A DNA stretch of 64,000 nucleotides from Clostridia bacterium (lineage in GTDB: Bacteria; Bacillota; Clostridia; Christensenellales; Aristaeellaceae), in assembly GCA_017431005.1 (NCBI GenBank), contig JAFRLY010000006.1:97390-161389 (forward strand), given 5' to 3'. How positions within the stretch are numbered: position 1 is the stretch's first letter; every line of letters starts with the position of its first letter. The notes beneath the pieces were generated by a model. It ran no database searches, was not told the DNA's origin, and saw only the letters and a list, made by a program, of their open reading frames with translations. Below are positions 53,911-62,627 of this stretch, one piece after another. The position numbers were made by a program, and so were the translations under genes.

Positions 53911-54521
53911 TGAAAATACTGGCAGTCGGCGATATTGAGTCGCGATACTACTATACCCACTATCAGGAAGGACGGCTGGAGGGGCTCGATCTGATCATTG
54001 CCTGCGGTGATCTGAGCAAAAATTATCTTGAATTTCTGGTGACGATGGCCCGGTGCCCGCTGCTGTATGTGCCGGGCAACCATGACGACGATTTTGCGGA
54101 GAACCCGCCGGAGGGATGCGTCTGCATAGACGGCCGCATCTATACCTTCCGGGGGGTGCGCATCCTTGGCCTAGGCGGTTCCTTCAGGTACAGAAAAAAA
54201 GCAAAATATATGTATACGGAGAAGCAGATGCAGCGCCGGATCCGGCGGCTGCGGCTGTCCCTGTGGCGCCACGGCGGATTCGACATTCTGGTGACGCACG
54301 CTCCGGCAAGGCATATCAACGATTTTGACACGCTGCCGCACAGGGGGTTCGAATGCTTCAGAACCCTGCTGGAGAAATATAAACCGGCGCTGTTTATTCA
54401 CGGCCATGTCCATATGAACTACGGAATGAACATCCCCCGGAAGACGGTTTTCGGTGATACCCTGATCATCAATGCCTTCGAACACTGCCTGATTGAGCAT
54501 GAATGGGAGGAAACAAAATGA
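53910..54521 (+). CDS. Calcineurin-like metallophosphoesterase
   Basis: A 203-residue metallophosphoesterase. The usual blocks are GDIESRYY (near 7-14; Asp present but the usual DxH is DxE), ACGDLS, VPGNHDDD, VTHAPARH and HGHVHMNY. Start ATG overlaps the GH32 stop by one base (TGATG), and its own stop overlaps the next start (ATGA), so it is locked into translation with two GH32 paralogues. No partner phosphorylated sugar is evident; a phosphodiesterase role in the cytoplasm is the family default. Confidence 0.8.
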   Translation: MKILAVGDIESRYYYTHYQEGRLEGLDLIIACGDLSKNYLEFLVTMARCPLLYVPGNHDDDFAENPPEGCVCIDGRIYTFRGVRILGLGGSFRYRKKAKYMYTEKQMQRRIRRLRLSLWRHGGFDILVTHAPARHINDFDTLPHRGFECFRTLLEKYKPALFIHGHVHMNYGMNIPRKTVFGDTLIINAFEHCLIEHEWEETK

Positions 54522-56869
54522 GTACGACGATGAAGCGGCTGCTCTGCGCCGCGGCGCTGATCCTGTGCTGCCTGGCGGCGGGAACAGCGGGCGCGGAGGA
54601 TACACTGCTGCACCTGACCTTTGACGAAGGATCGGGCACAGTTGTTTCCGACGCATCAGGCCATCTGCCGGATGCGGAGGTGCAGTACCAGTATCTGCAC
54701 GCTGCCTACACGGAAGCCATGGAGCCGGAATGGCGGCGGACAGGCATTGCCGGCGGATCGCTGCTGTTTGACGGCTGCTCCACCTGCATCCGCTATCCGA
54801 AGGACGCGGTTCAGCTGCAGGGAGACGCGCTGACGGTCAGCGTATGGATCGCGCCCAGAGCGTTTGAATGGGACGACCCGGAAGCGGCGGACCGGGGCGA
54901 GGCGCATCTGACCGCCGTTTTCAGCCAGTACAACAAAACGCTGGGGCAGGGCGTGATCCTCGGCTACCAGCGGTTCGGCAGGCTGTGCTTTGAAGCGGGA
55001 ACAGACCGGGGATGGTATACGCTGTGGGCGGACGAAGCACGTCTGGAGCTGTACGCCTGGAACCACGTCGCAGCGGTGTTCGACGGAGCAAACGGTTATA
55101 TGCGGCTGTATCTCAACGGTATGCCCGCAGGGGAACGGACGATCCCGGAAAACACCGTCCTTCTGCCTGCGGCCAATGAGGAGCTCCGGATCGGTGAGAA
55201 TGCCTATGCCACCCGCATCGCCGCGGGAACCTACAACATGTTCGCCGGACTGATGGACGAAGTATACGCGGCGGGAACCGCGCTGGATGAGGCGGCTGTC
55301 AGGGAGCTGGCTGCCGCTGAGGCTCCGGAGATTGCCTATGCCGACATCGGCCTTGAGAATATCCTGACGGGGGATTTTTATAAAACCCAGTATCACGGCG
55401 GCCCATATCAGCACTGGATGAATGAGCCGCATGCCCCGTTTTACTATAACGGCATGTATCATCTGTTCTTCCAGAGCAATTCCGTGGGAACCTACTGGCG
55501 GAACATCTGCTGGGGGCATCTGGTCAGTGAGGACACGGTGCACTGGAAGCCGGTCAGGGAAGCGATTGTACCGACGGAGAACAGCGTCGTTCCGGACGGC
55601 GTATGGTCCGGCTGCGCGGCGCTGGACGTGAACGGCGTTCCGCTGCTGTTCTTTACGGCAGGGAACGACAGCTTCAGGAAGGACGGGCTGATTTCCAACC
55701 AGAATATCGGCGTCGCCCGGCCGAAGGATCTGTCCGATCCGGAACTGACGGAATGGGAAATCGGGAAGGAGCTGGCGGTCATTCAGCAGCCCGGCCAGGG
55801 CAGACCGGGAGAATTCCGGGATCCGCATATCTGGCGTGAGGGAGACGCCTGGTATATGCTTGTCTGCTCCGGCAGCACGGAGACCATGGGGGGAACCGCA
55901 CTGCTCTATGTGACGGACAGGCTGGAGGTGCTGCCGGACGGAACCGTCGCGATGGACTGGCAGTACAAAGGTCCGGTCTATGAGATGAAGGACCAGACCG
56001 CTCTTTACGGCACCAGCTGGGAGCTGCCGATCCTGCTGCCGCTGAAGAACGCGGACGGCTCGCTGGAGAAGTATGCCTTTTTCATCTCGCCGGCTCCCGC
56101 GGGGCTGGCGGACAACAAGGTTTACTACTTTGTCGGCGATTTCGACAAGAACACAGGGAAATTCACGCCGGATCCTTCCTTCGGGGAACTGCCCAGGATG
56201 CTGGACTACGGCAACAATGTGTTTACCGGTCCCAGCGCCATGACCGATCCCGTGACGGGAAGGATATGCGTTTTCAGCATCATGCAGGACAAGCGGAACG
56301 GTGCGGAGGAAGGCGCGGCGGGCTGGGCGCACTGCGTCGGACTGACCCGGAATATCTGCCTTTCCGATGACGGGACGGACGTGCGGGTCGCGCCGGATCC
56401 CCGGCTGTACAGCCTGCTCGGGGAAGAGCTGCTGCACATGGAGCATGCCGGCGCAGAGGAGGCAAAGGCCGCGCTGGAGGAGATCAGCGGGGATATGCTG
56501 TATATTCACGCGGTGCTCCGGCCGGGAGACTGCGCGCGGTTCGGCCTTACCGTGAAAACGAACGGCAAGCGGGATGAAACATCCTTCACCTACGATGTGG
56601 CGGACGGAACGATCAACGGCTACACCAGCAACAAGGGCTCAGAGGGAAGCTCGGTGCCCGTGAACGGAAGCCTGCCGCTGAAGGACGGAAAGCTGGAGAT
56701 GGAGATATTTGTCGACCGGTCTCTGGTGGAGGGGTTCTTCAACGCGGATAAATCCGTCAGCGTGCGCGCTTATCCGAAAAAGAAATCGCAGGGTCTCAGC
56801 CTTTTCGCCGAAGGAGACCTGGAGGTTGAGTATCTGGAGGTCCGCAGGGTCGGCAGCATTTATGAATGA
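54518..56869 (+). CDS. GH32-like protein with N-terminal LamG domain, exported form
   Basis: A 783-residue paralogue of the 51562 product with a signal peptide (MSTTMKRLLCAAALILCCLA, cleaved near Ala-Gly-Ala-Glu). LamG domain about residues 33-270, GH32 propeller about 290-640. The nucleophile block is again HWMNEPHAPFYYNG, with Glu303; the RDP motif is intact (Asp435 in FRDPHIW); acid/base Glu502 in SWELPILLPL. It starts at ATG 54518, four bases overlapping the phosphoesterase stop and following GGGAGGAAAC. Likely acts outside the cell on polymeric fructan, with the cytoplasmic twin acting on what is imported. Confidence 0.83.
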   Translation: MSTTMKRLLCAAALILCCLAAGTAGAEDTLLHLTFDEGSGTVVSDASGHLPDAEVQYQYLHAAYTEAMEPEWRRTGIAGGSLLFDGCSTCIRYPKDAVQLQGDALTVSVWIAPRAFEWDDPEAADRGEAHLTAVFSQYNKTLGQGVILGYQRFGRLCFEAGTDRGWYTLWADEARLELYAWNHVAAVFDGANGYMRLYLNGMPAGERTIPENTVLLPAANEELRIGENAYATRIAAGTYNMFAGLMDEVYAAGTALDEAAVRELAAAEAPEIAYADIGLENILTGDFYKTQYHGGPYQHWMNEPHAPFYYNGMYHLFFQSNSVGTYWRNICWGHLVSEDTVHWKPVREAIVPTENSVVPDGVWSGCAALDVNGVPLLFFTAGNDSFRKDGLISNQNIGVARPKDLSDPELTEWEIGKELAVIQQPGQGRPGEFRDPHIWREGDAWYMLVCSGSTETMGGTALLYVTDRLEVLPDGTVAMDWQYKGPVYEMKDQTALYGTSWELPILLPLKNADGSLEKYAFFISPAPAGLADNKVYYFVGDFDKNTGKFTPDPSFGELPRMLDYGNNVFTGPSAMTDPVTGRICVFSIMQDKRNGAEEGAAGWAHCVGLTRNICLSDDGTDVRVAPDPRLYSLLGEELLHMEHAGAEEAKAALEEISGDMLYIHAVLRPGDCARFGLTVKTNGKRDETSFTYDVADGTINGYTSNKGSEGSSVPVNGSLPLKDGKLEMEIFVDRSLVEGFFNADKSVSVRAYPKKKSQGLSLFAEGDLEVEYLEVRRVGSIYE

Positions 56870-56896
56870 CCGGACGACAGACCGGGAGGGAATAGC

Positions 56897-58309
56897 ATGA
56901 AACTGTTTTATGAGCCGGAAAGCGGGAGAATGGGTGATATTATCCCGTTTTATGAGGACGGAATTTACAGGCTTTTTTACCTCGGAAAGGGCTGGCAGAG
57001 TATTGCGACACAAAACCAGCTGGATTTCTCCGACCCGCGGCCGACGGGGATTCACGGAGGCACCGGATCCGTCGTCAAAGCGGACGGGATCTATCATATG
57101 TTCTACTGCAAATTTGCCTCTCATCCATACAACCGGCAGTTCGTCTGCCATGCCACCAGCCCGGATCTCAGGGACTGGACGGAGCATCCGGAGCATACCT
57201 TTCAGCCGGACGATGTGATCTATGAGATGAGCGACTGGCGTGATCCGCATGTGATCCGGAACGAGGAGGAAGGGTGCTGGTGGATGCTGGTGGCGGCGCA
57301 GAAGAAGGGCCGCACGATGCGCAAGGGCTGCGTGGGCCTCTGCAAATCCGCGGATCTGGTCCGTTGGGAATACTGTGAGCCGCTGTACGCCCCGGCAGTC
57401 AATCAGAGCGCGCTGGAGTGCCCCGACCTGTTCCGGTGGGGAGACTGGTGGTATCTGACCTATTCCTCCTATACGGACCGGTTCACCGCGCAGTACCGCA
57501 TGAGCCGTTCACCCTGCGGCCCCTGGACCGCGCCGGCGACAGATACGTTTGACAGCCGCTGCTTCTATGCTCCCAAGCACGGAACGAACGGTAAAGAGCA
57601 TTACATGTACGGATGGAACCCCCGCAGGGACATGAACATATGGAATTTCAACCCGCCTGCTTATCCGGGAAAGGATTACAACACCTGGGACTGGGGCGGC
57701 ACCATGATCGTGCACAGGCTGGTGCAGAATGCTGACGGCACGCTGGGAGTATGCCCTCCGGAAGCGGTGGACAGCGCCTTCCCGGTCCGGGAGACGGTTT
57801 CCTTTGAACCGCTGACCGGCAGCTGGCAGCTGACGGCGGATGCCGCGGCTGCTGATTCGCCCTGCGGCTATGCCAGCCTGCTGATGAACCGGATTCCGAA
57901 GCGCTGCAGGCTGGAGATGAAGGCTGTCTTCACGCGGACGCCGCGGGAGTTCGGCGTCGCACTGCAGGTGGACAGGGATTTCGCCATGGGCTATTACCTG
58001 ATTTTTGAGCCGAACCGGCACCGCGTTCAGTACAAGACCGGGCTGCGGATGTACGAGGACGGCGGAAAAATGTTTCCCTATGAGGTGGAGCAGGAAAGGC
58101 CCTTTGAGTGGGAAGCAGGCCGGGAGTACAGGATCCGGATCTTTGTGGATGAAACCGTTCTGGTGCTGTACGCGGATGATCAGCTTGCGCTGAGCACGCG
58201 GATGTTTGACCGCAGCGGACTGCAGTTCGGGCTTTTTGTCTCTGACGGATCGGCACAGTTCCGGGATATCCGGCTGTATACGGAAAACACGGAAGACGGG
58301 GAGAACTGA
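56897..58309 (+). CDS. GH32-clan glycosidase (divergent beta-fructosidase-like)
   Basis: A 470-residue five-bladed propeller plus C-terminal beta-sandwich of the GH32/GH43 clan. The first block is GRMGDIIPFYEDGIYRLFYL, with Asp in place but lacking NDPNG; WRDPHVIRNEEEGCWWMLVA is the RDP block and ALECPDLFRWGDWWYLTYSS the EC block, both GH32-like. No signal peptide, so cytoplasmic. ATG 56897 follows GGGAGGGAA; it is 27 bases after the exported GH32 gene. Likely completes fructan breakdown, with altered specificity. Confidence 0.8.
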   Translation: MKLFYEPESGRMGDIIPFYEDGIYRLFYLGKGWQSIATQNQLDFSDPRPTGIHGGTGSVVKADGIYHMFYCKFASHPYNRQFVCHATSPDLRDWTEHPEHTFQPDDVIYEMSDWRDPHVIRNEEEGCWWMLVAAQKKGRTMRKGCVGLCKSADLVRWEYCEPLYAPAVNQSALECPDLFRWGDWWYLTYSSYTDRFTAQYRMSRSPCGPWTAPATDTFDSRCFYAPKHGTNGKEHYMYGWNPRRDMNIWNFNPPAYPGKDYNTWDWGGTMIVHRLVQNADGTLGVCPPEAVDSAFPVRETVSFEPLTGSWQLTADAAAADSPCGYASLLMNRIPKRCRLEMKAVFTRTPREFGVALQVDRDFAMGYYLIFEPNRHRVQYKTGLRMYEDGGKMFPYEVEQERPFEWEAGREYRIRIFVDETVLVLYADDQLALSTRMFDRSGLQFGLFVSDGSAQFRDIRLYTENTEDGEN

Positions 58310-58349
58310 AGCCGCCCGGCGGAAGAGCGCGGATCCGGCTGCGAACGCA

Positions 58350-58378
58350 GTGACAAGCACATGGAAATATGTTAAAAT
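58350..58378 (+). promoter_or_regulatory. Sigma-A type promoter for feoAB
   Basis: GTGACA at 58350-58355 and TAAAAT at 58373-58378, 17 bases apart, each one base off consensus, 31 bases before the feoAB start. No clear Fur box is seen. Confidence 0.72.
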
Positions 58379-58409
58379 ACCGGAAGCTTGCGATGCGGGA
58401 GGGCGGATC

Positions 58410-60767
58410 ATGACACTGAGGGAGCTGAAAACCGGGCAGAGCGCGGTCATTGAAACGGTCGGGGGCCAGGGGGAGCTGCGGCAGCATTTTCTGGATATGG
58501 GCGTGATTCCGGGAGCGGAGGTCACGCTGATCAAGCTGGCGCCGATGGGTGACCCGATGGAGCTGCGGATTCACAGCTATGAGCTGACGCTGCGCCTGGA
58601 GGAAGCTGAAAAAATAGGAATTACGCCCGTGGAACGGAAGCGGGTGGTGCCTGAACCGCCGGTCCGCAAGGAACAGAGAGAGCATCCGGGACTGGGCGAG
58701 GAAGGAAAATATCATCCCAAGGGGAGCGGGGATCCGCTGCCGGAGGGTACAACCCTGACCTTTGCGCTGGTCGGCAACCAGAACAGCGGAAAGACCACAC
58801 TGTTCAACCAGCTGACCGGCTCCAACCAGCATGTGGGCAATTTCCCCGGCGTGACGGTGGACCGGAAGGACGGGATGATCCGGAACCATCCCGGGACCCT
58901 GGTCACGGACCTGCCGGGCATCTATTCCATGTCACCCTATTCCAGCGAGGAACTGGTTTCACGTGACTTCGTGCTGAAGGAAAAGCCGAAAGCAATCATC
59001 AATATCGTTGACGTGACCAATATTCACCGCAACCTGTATCTGACCATGCAGCTGCTGGAGATGGGCATTCCGACCGTCGTGGCGCTGAACATGATGGACG
59101 AGATGCGCGGAAACGGCGGCACGGTGGATATCAACGCCATGGAGGAAATGCTGGGCGTGCCGGTGGTGCCGATTTCCGCGTCGAAGAACCAGGGCGTGGA
59201 CGAGCTCGTCAAGCACGCGGTGCATATTGCGAAATATCAGGAAAAGCCCCTGCGCCAGGACTTCTGTGACAGCGACCTGAACGGCGGCGCGGTGCACCGC
59301 GCCCTGCATGCGGTGATCCATCTGATTGAGGATCACGCGGAGAAGGCGGGCATTCCCGTCCGGTTCGCGGCCTCCAAGGTGCTGGAAGGGGACGCACTGA
59401 TTCTGGAACAGCTGGAACTGGACCAGAATGAGAAGGAAATGCTTGAGCATATCGCCCTTCAGATGGAGACGGAGCGGGGCCTGGACCGCAGCGCCGCGAT
59501 CGCGGATATGCGCTTCGCTTATATCGGGAAGGTCTGCGACGCCTGCGTGACGCAGCCGCGGGAAAGCAGAGAGCATCTGCGCAGCGAGAAAATGGATCGG
59601 ATCCTGACCGGGAAATATACCGCGCTGCCGGTGTTTGTGCTGATTATGGGGCTGGTTTTTTACCTGACCTTCAGCCTGATCGGCCCCTTCCTGCAGGACG
59701 GACTGGCAGCCGGAATCGAGAGCCTGGGCGGTCTGGTTGAGAAAGCGATGGAGGCCGGCCACGTCAATCCGGCCATTCAGAACCTGGTAATGAACGGCAT
59801 TTTTGAAGGCGTGGGCAGCGTGCTCAGCTTCCTGCCGATCATCGTGGTGATGTTCTTCTTCCTTTCCGTGCTGGAGGACAGCGGCTATATCGCCCGGGTG
59901 GCTTTCGTGATGGACAAGCTGCTGCGGAAGATAGGCCTTTCCGGCCGGAGCATTGTGCCGATGCTGATCGGCTTCGGGTGCACGGTGCCGGCAGTCATGT
60001 CCACGCGGACGCTGCCCAGCTCCCGGGACAGAAAGATGACGATTCTGCTGACGCCGTTCATGTCCTGCACCGCCAAGCTTCCGATCTACGGCTTCTTTGT
60101 TACCGCCTTTTTCGCGCAGTACCGGGGCCTGATCATGGTGGGGCTGTACCTGCTGGGCATCGTTACAGCGATCCTGGTGGCGGCCGTTTACAAGCGGACG
60201 CTGTTTAAGGGTGACGCAGTGCCTTTTGTGATGGAGCTGCCGAACTACCGCTTCCCCAGTCCGCGGAACGTTATCCTGCTGCTGTGGGACAAGGCGAAGG
60301 ATTTCCTGCAGCGCGCGTTCTCCATTATCCTGATCGCCACGATTGCGGTCTGGTTCCTGCAGCATTTTGATTTCCGCTTCAATCTGCTGGAGGATGAGCA
60401 GGCTTCGGAGAGCATTCTGGCCGGGATCTCCGGCCTGCTGGCGCCACTGCTGCGGCCGGTGGGTATGGGGGACTGGCGGATTGTGACCTCGCTGGTCAGC
60501 GGTTTCATGGCCAAGGAGAACGTGGTCTCCATCATGCAGCTGCTCTTCGGAACGGAGGCCGGACTGGCGGCGACGCTGGGCACGCTGTCCGCTGCGTCGA
60601 TGCTGGTATTCAGCCTGCTGTATACTCCCTGCGTGGCCGCCGTGGCTTCCATCCGCCGCGAAATGGGCGTGAAGTGGGCCCTGTATGTGGTGCTGCTGCA
60701 GTGCGGCATCGCCTGGATCGCGGCCCTGCTGGTCCGGCTGATCGGCCTGGCGCTGGGAGCGGGCTGA
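58410..60767 (+). CDS. feoB: FeoA-FeoB fusion, ferrous iron transporter
   Basis: A 785-residue iron(II) uptake protein. Residues about 1-75 are FeoA (SH3-like: LRELKTGQSAVIETVGGQGE, HFLDMGVIPGAEVTLI). A linker leads to the GTPase: G1 GNQNSGKTTLF (Lys128), G2 GVTVDRKDG, G3 DLPGIYSMSPYS, G4 NMMDE and G5 SASK. Membrane helices from about residue 410 include the Gate motifs GFGCTVPAVM and SCTAKLPIYGF. ATG 58410 gives an exact FeoA start. The longer frame upstream is ignored. The small Cys-rich gene follows in the same operon. Confidence 0.95.
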   Translation: MTLRELKTGQSAVIETVGGQGELRQHFLDMGVIPGAEVTLIKLAPMGDPMELRIHSYELTLRLEEAEKIGITPVERKRVVPEPPVRKEQREHPGLGEEGKYHPKGSGDPLPEGTTLTFALVGNQNSGKTTLFNQLTGSNQHVGNFPGVTVDRKDGMIRNHPGTLVTDLPGIYSMSPYSSEELVSRDFVLKEKPKAIINIVDVTNIHRNLYLTMQLLEMGIPTVVALNMMDEMRGNGGTVDINAMEEMLGVPVVPISASKNQGVDELVKHAVHIAKYQEKPLRQDFCDSDLNGGAVHRALHAVIHLIEDHAEKAGIPVRFAASKVLEGDALILEQLELDQNEKEMLEHIALQMETERGLDRSAAIADMRFAYIGKVCDACVTQPRESREHLRSEKMDRILTGKYTALPVFVLIMGLVFYLTFSLIGPFLQDGLAAGIESLGGLVEKAMEAGHVNPAIQNLVMNGIFEGVGSVLSFLPIIVVMFFFLSVLEDSGYIARVAFVMDKLLRKIGLSGRSIVPMLIGFGCTVPAVMSTRTLPSSRDRKMTILLTPFMSCTAKLPIYGFFVTAFFAQYRGLIMVGLYLLGIVTAILVAAVYKRTLFKGDAVPFVMELPNYRFPSPRNVILLLWDKAKDFLQRAFSIILIATIAVWFLQHFDFRFNLLEDEQASESILAGISGLLAPLLRPVGMGDWRIVTSLVSGFMAKENVVSIMQLLFGTEAGLAATLGTLSAASMLVFSLLYTPCVAAVASIRREMGVKWALYVVLLQCGIAWIAALLVRLIGLALGAG

Positions 60768-60783
60768 GGGGAGGCATGAGGAG

Positions 60784-60942
60784 ATGAATTTCTGGGATGT
60801 GCTGATCCTCGCGCTGATCGGCCTGGCGCTCTTCGGCGCAGTGCGTCTGTACCGGGGAAGACGGAAGGGTAAATGCGGCGGCTGCTGCGCCGCGTGCGGC
60901 ACGGCGGACTGCCATTGCGCGGAGCAGAAGAAAAACGGATAA
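60784..60942 (+). CDS. FeoB-associated Cys-rich membrane peptide
   Basis: A 52-residue peptide with one N-terminal membrane helix (MNFWDVLILALIGLALFGAV) and a C-terminal cysteine cluster (KCGGCCAACGTADCHC), seven cysteines in all. This is the usual FeoB-associated small protein of Bacillota. ATG 60784 lies 16 bases behind feoAB with GGGGAGG upstream. It may help iron handling at the membrane. Confidence 0.85.
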   Translation: MNFWDVLILALIGLALFGAVRLYRGRRKGKCGGCCAACGTADCHCAEQKKNG

Positions 60943-60950
60943 ACAAAGGA

Positions 60951-60982
60951 TGCCGGCATTCTTCTATTGATGAATGCCGGCA
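60951..60982 (+). terminator. Probable terminator of the feo operon
   Basis: TGCCGGCATTC (60951-60961) pairs with GAATGCCGGCA (60972-60982) around a 10-base loop; the tail GTATTATTG is only partly T-rich. Confidence 0.65.
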
Positions 60983-60997
60983 GTATTATTGTGCTGC

Positions 60998-61027
60998 TTG
61001 ACAGGCAGGCCTTTTTCCGGTTATACG
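60998..61027 (+). promoter_or_regulatory. Candidate promoter for the serine hydrolase
   Basis: Perfect TTGACA at 60998-61003 and TATACG at 61022-61027, 18-base spacer. About 180 bases of leader without clear structure follow before the hydrolase gene. Confidence 0.4.
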
Positions 61028-61209
61028 TAAACCAGGGTCAGGAAAATGATTGAGGCTGGTGGAAAGTCAGATATTCGGAGGATGAGGCATCCTCAGGATC
61101 AATATTATCGATTTCCTGCCGGATGAAACAAGACTGGACCGATGATATTCGTCTGTCTCTGAAGACAGAAATCAGCTGAATTCCTTCCTGAAGAAAGAAG
61201 GACGGAACC

Positions 61210-62229
61210 ATGGAATACGGAAATGTACGGGAAATTTTTCCCGGAATCGGATGCGCCCGGATAAACGCAGCAGGAAAAATAACAACTGAATACTATGGCA
61301 CTGCGGATCGGGAAAGCAATACACCGGTAACCGGTGATACTGTTTTCCCGGCGTGTTCCATCTCAAAGTTCATTACCGCGATATGCGTTATGAAACTGCA
61401 CGAGCAGGGTGTAATTGATATCGATGATCCTGTGAACCATTATCTGCAGCAGTGGAAACTGCGTTCACCGGACGGAAGCGAAAGCAGCGCGTCTATCCGG
61501 ACGATTCTTTGCCACACTGCAGGAATTGTGGATGCAGATGACGCTTTTTACGGGCTCCGCCGATATGATCCGGAAATCAGCCTGACGGATATTCTGGACG
61601 GGAAAACAGCTTACAATAACCGCCCGGTCCGGGCAGAAAAACCACAGGGAGAAGCGTTTGAGTATTCGGATGCCGGGTACTGCGTTCTGCAGCAGCTGTT
61701 GGAGGAGATTATGCATCAATCCTTTGACGGTATTGCTCGGGATACGCTGTTCAATCCGTTGGGCCTGCGCAGTACTTTTTTCGCAACACCCGGCAACATG
61801 GCCTTCTATGAAAACAGGATGGCAACAGGTTATGATGAAGCCGGTCAGCCTATCCCGGGAAGATTCCCGGCTGTACCGGATCTTGCGGCATCCGGATTGT
61901 GGAGCACGCCGGAGGAGCTGGTGATCATCGCAAAGGAATTCATGGAAGCATATGATGGCAGAAGCAGCTTTCTGCAGCAAAGAACAGTTCGGGAAATGGT
62001 GAAACCAGCAGAAAAGTTCCCCTGGGCGGGCCTTGGTTTGTTTATCGGAGAGAATGATACGCTGATCTCCCAGGGTTGGGGGGAAAACGGGCAGTGCATG
62101 CTGAAAATGTACTGCCGTACCGGAGAGGCCGCCGCCGTCATGACGAACCGGAATCCCGGCGTTGATCAGCAGGCTTCCGGCGTGGAATGGCTTGCTGACA
62201 GGGAACTCTGTGAGGGAAACCAGGCATGA
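61210..62229 (+). CDS. Serine hydrolase of the beta-lactamase/penicillin-binding protein class C family
   Basis: A 339-residue class C beta-lactamase-like esterase. The SxxK motif is CSISKFI (Ser50, Lys53); the second block is EYSDAGYC (Tyr152, with Asp where Asn is more usual). Typical flanks are VFPACSISKFITAICVMKLH, HTAGIVDADD and AASGLWSTPEEL. No signal peptide, so probably an intracellular esterase or peptidase rather than a true lactamase. Start ATG 61210 follows GAAAGAAGG. Base composition is less GC-rich than the upstream genes, in line with the phage-like debris behind it. Confidence 0.82.
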   Translation: MEYGNVREIFPGIGCARINAAGKITTEYYGTADRESNTPVTGDTVFPACSISKFITAICVMKLHEQGVIDIDDPVNHYLQQWKLRSPDGSESSASIRTILCHTAGIVDADDAFYGLRRYDPEISLTDILDGKTAYNNRPVRAEKPQGEAFEYSDAGYCVLQQLLEEIMHQSFDGIARDTLFNPLGLRSTFFATPGNMAFYENRMATGYDEAGQPIPGRFPAVPDLAASGLWSTPEELVIIAKEFMEAYDGRSSFLQQRTVREMVKPAEKFPWAGLGLFIGENDTLISQGWGENGQCMLKMYCRTGEAAAVMTNRNPGVDQQASGVEWLADRELCEGNQA

Positions 62230-62238
62230 TGACAGAGT

Positions 62239-62376
62239 TTAAACAGGCGGCAACAGATGATAGGAAACCAAAGCCTTGGCATCCGGTATTTCCAAAGAAT
62301 ACTCGATCAGTTCAAAATTCAGGCTGAGAACAGCTTTTCCCTCTGACCGCACTTCTTCTTCAATCTGTGACAGGAT
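62239..62376 (-). pseudogene. Possible C-terminal fragment of a lost gene
   Basis: On the minus strand a frame reads SQIEEEVRSEGKAVLSLNFE and ends YHLLPPV before a stop at 62239. The peptide looks protein-like, unlike the shadow frames elsewhere, but lacks a start. It ends just where the DUF4314 homology begins on the plus strand (about 62369), as expected at a recombination scar. Weak evidence. Confidence 0.25.
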
Positions 62377-62566
62377 CCGGGAGAAATATCCGCCCGGCAC
62401 TGCCGTTGAGGTGGTGGAATTCCATGACCAGTACCGGGATATCCCGGCAGGGACAAAGGGCCGGGTACTGGTGGTCGACGACACGGGCACGATCCACTGT
62501 GAGTTCGAGAACGGTGTATCGCTCGGAGCCCTATGGGGGATCGATATCGTGAAGAAGATCGACTGA
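62276..62566 (+). CDS. DUF4314 domain protein, phage-related, probably 5'-truncated
   Basis: Residues about 32-96 match DUF4314 (REKYPPGTAVEVVEFHDQYR, IPAGTKGRVLVVDDTGTIHC, NGVSLGALWG), a small beta domain common in phages and plasmids of Bacillota. The first 31 residues are unlike the family, and no ribosome binding site supports the TTG at 62276, so the original start is probably lost in a rearrangement. It is followed by a phage tail remnant. Confidence 0.6.
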   Translation: MASGISKEYSISSKFRLRTAFPSDRTSSSICDRIREKYPPGTAVEVVEFHDQYRDIPAGTKGRVLVVDDTGTIHCEFENGVSLGALWGIDIVKKID

Positions 62567-62582
62567 AACTATTGACCGGGAG

Positions 62583-62615
62583 GAAGCTGCCTGCGGGCGG
62601 CTTCTTCCTCTTTTT
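62583..62615 (+). terminator. Terminator-like hairpin
   Basis: GAAGCTGCC (62583-62591) pairs with GGCGGCTTC (62596-62604) with one wobble, followed by TTCCTCTTTTT. It lies between the DUF4314 and tail protein remnants, a layout common in phage modules. Confidence 0.65.
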
Positions 62616-62627
62616 GGAGGTTTTCCC

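Noticed and set aside
54330-54360. tRNA-like GGTTCGAAT segment
   Set aside because: It lies inside the metallophosphoesterase gene and no cloverleaf can be formed around it.
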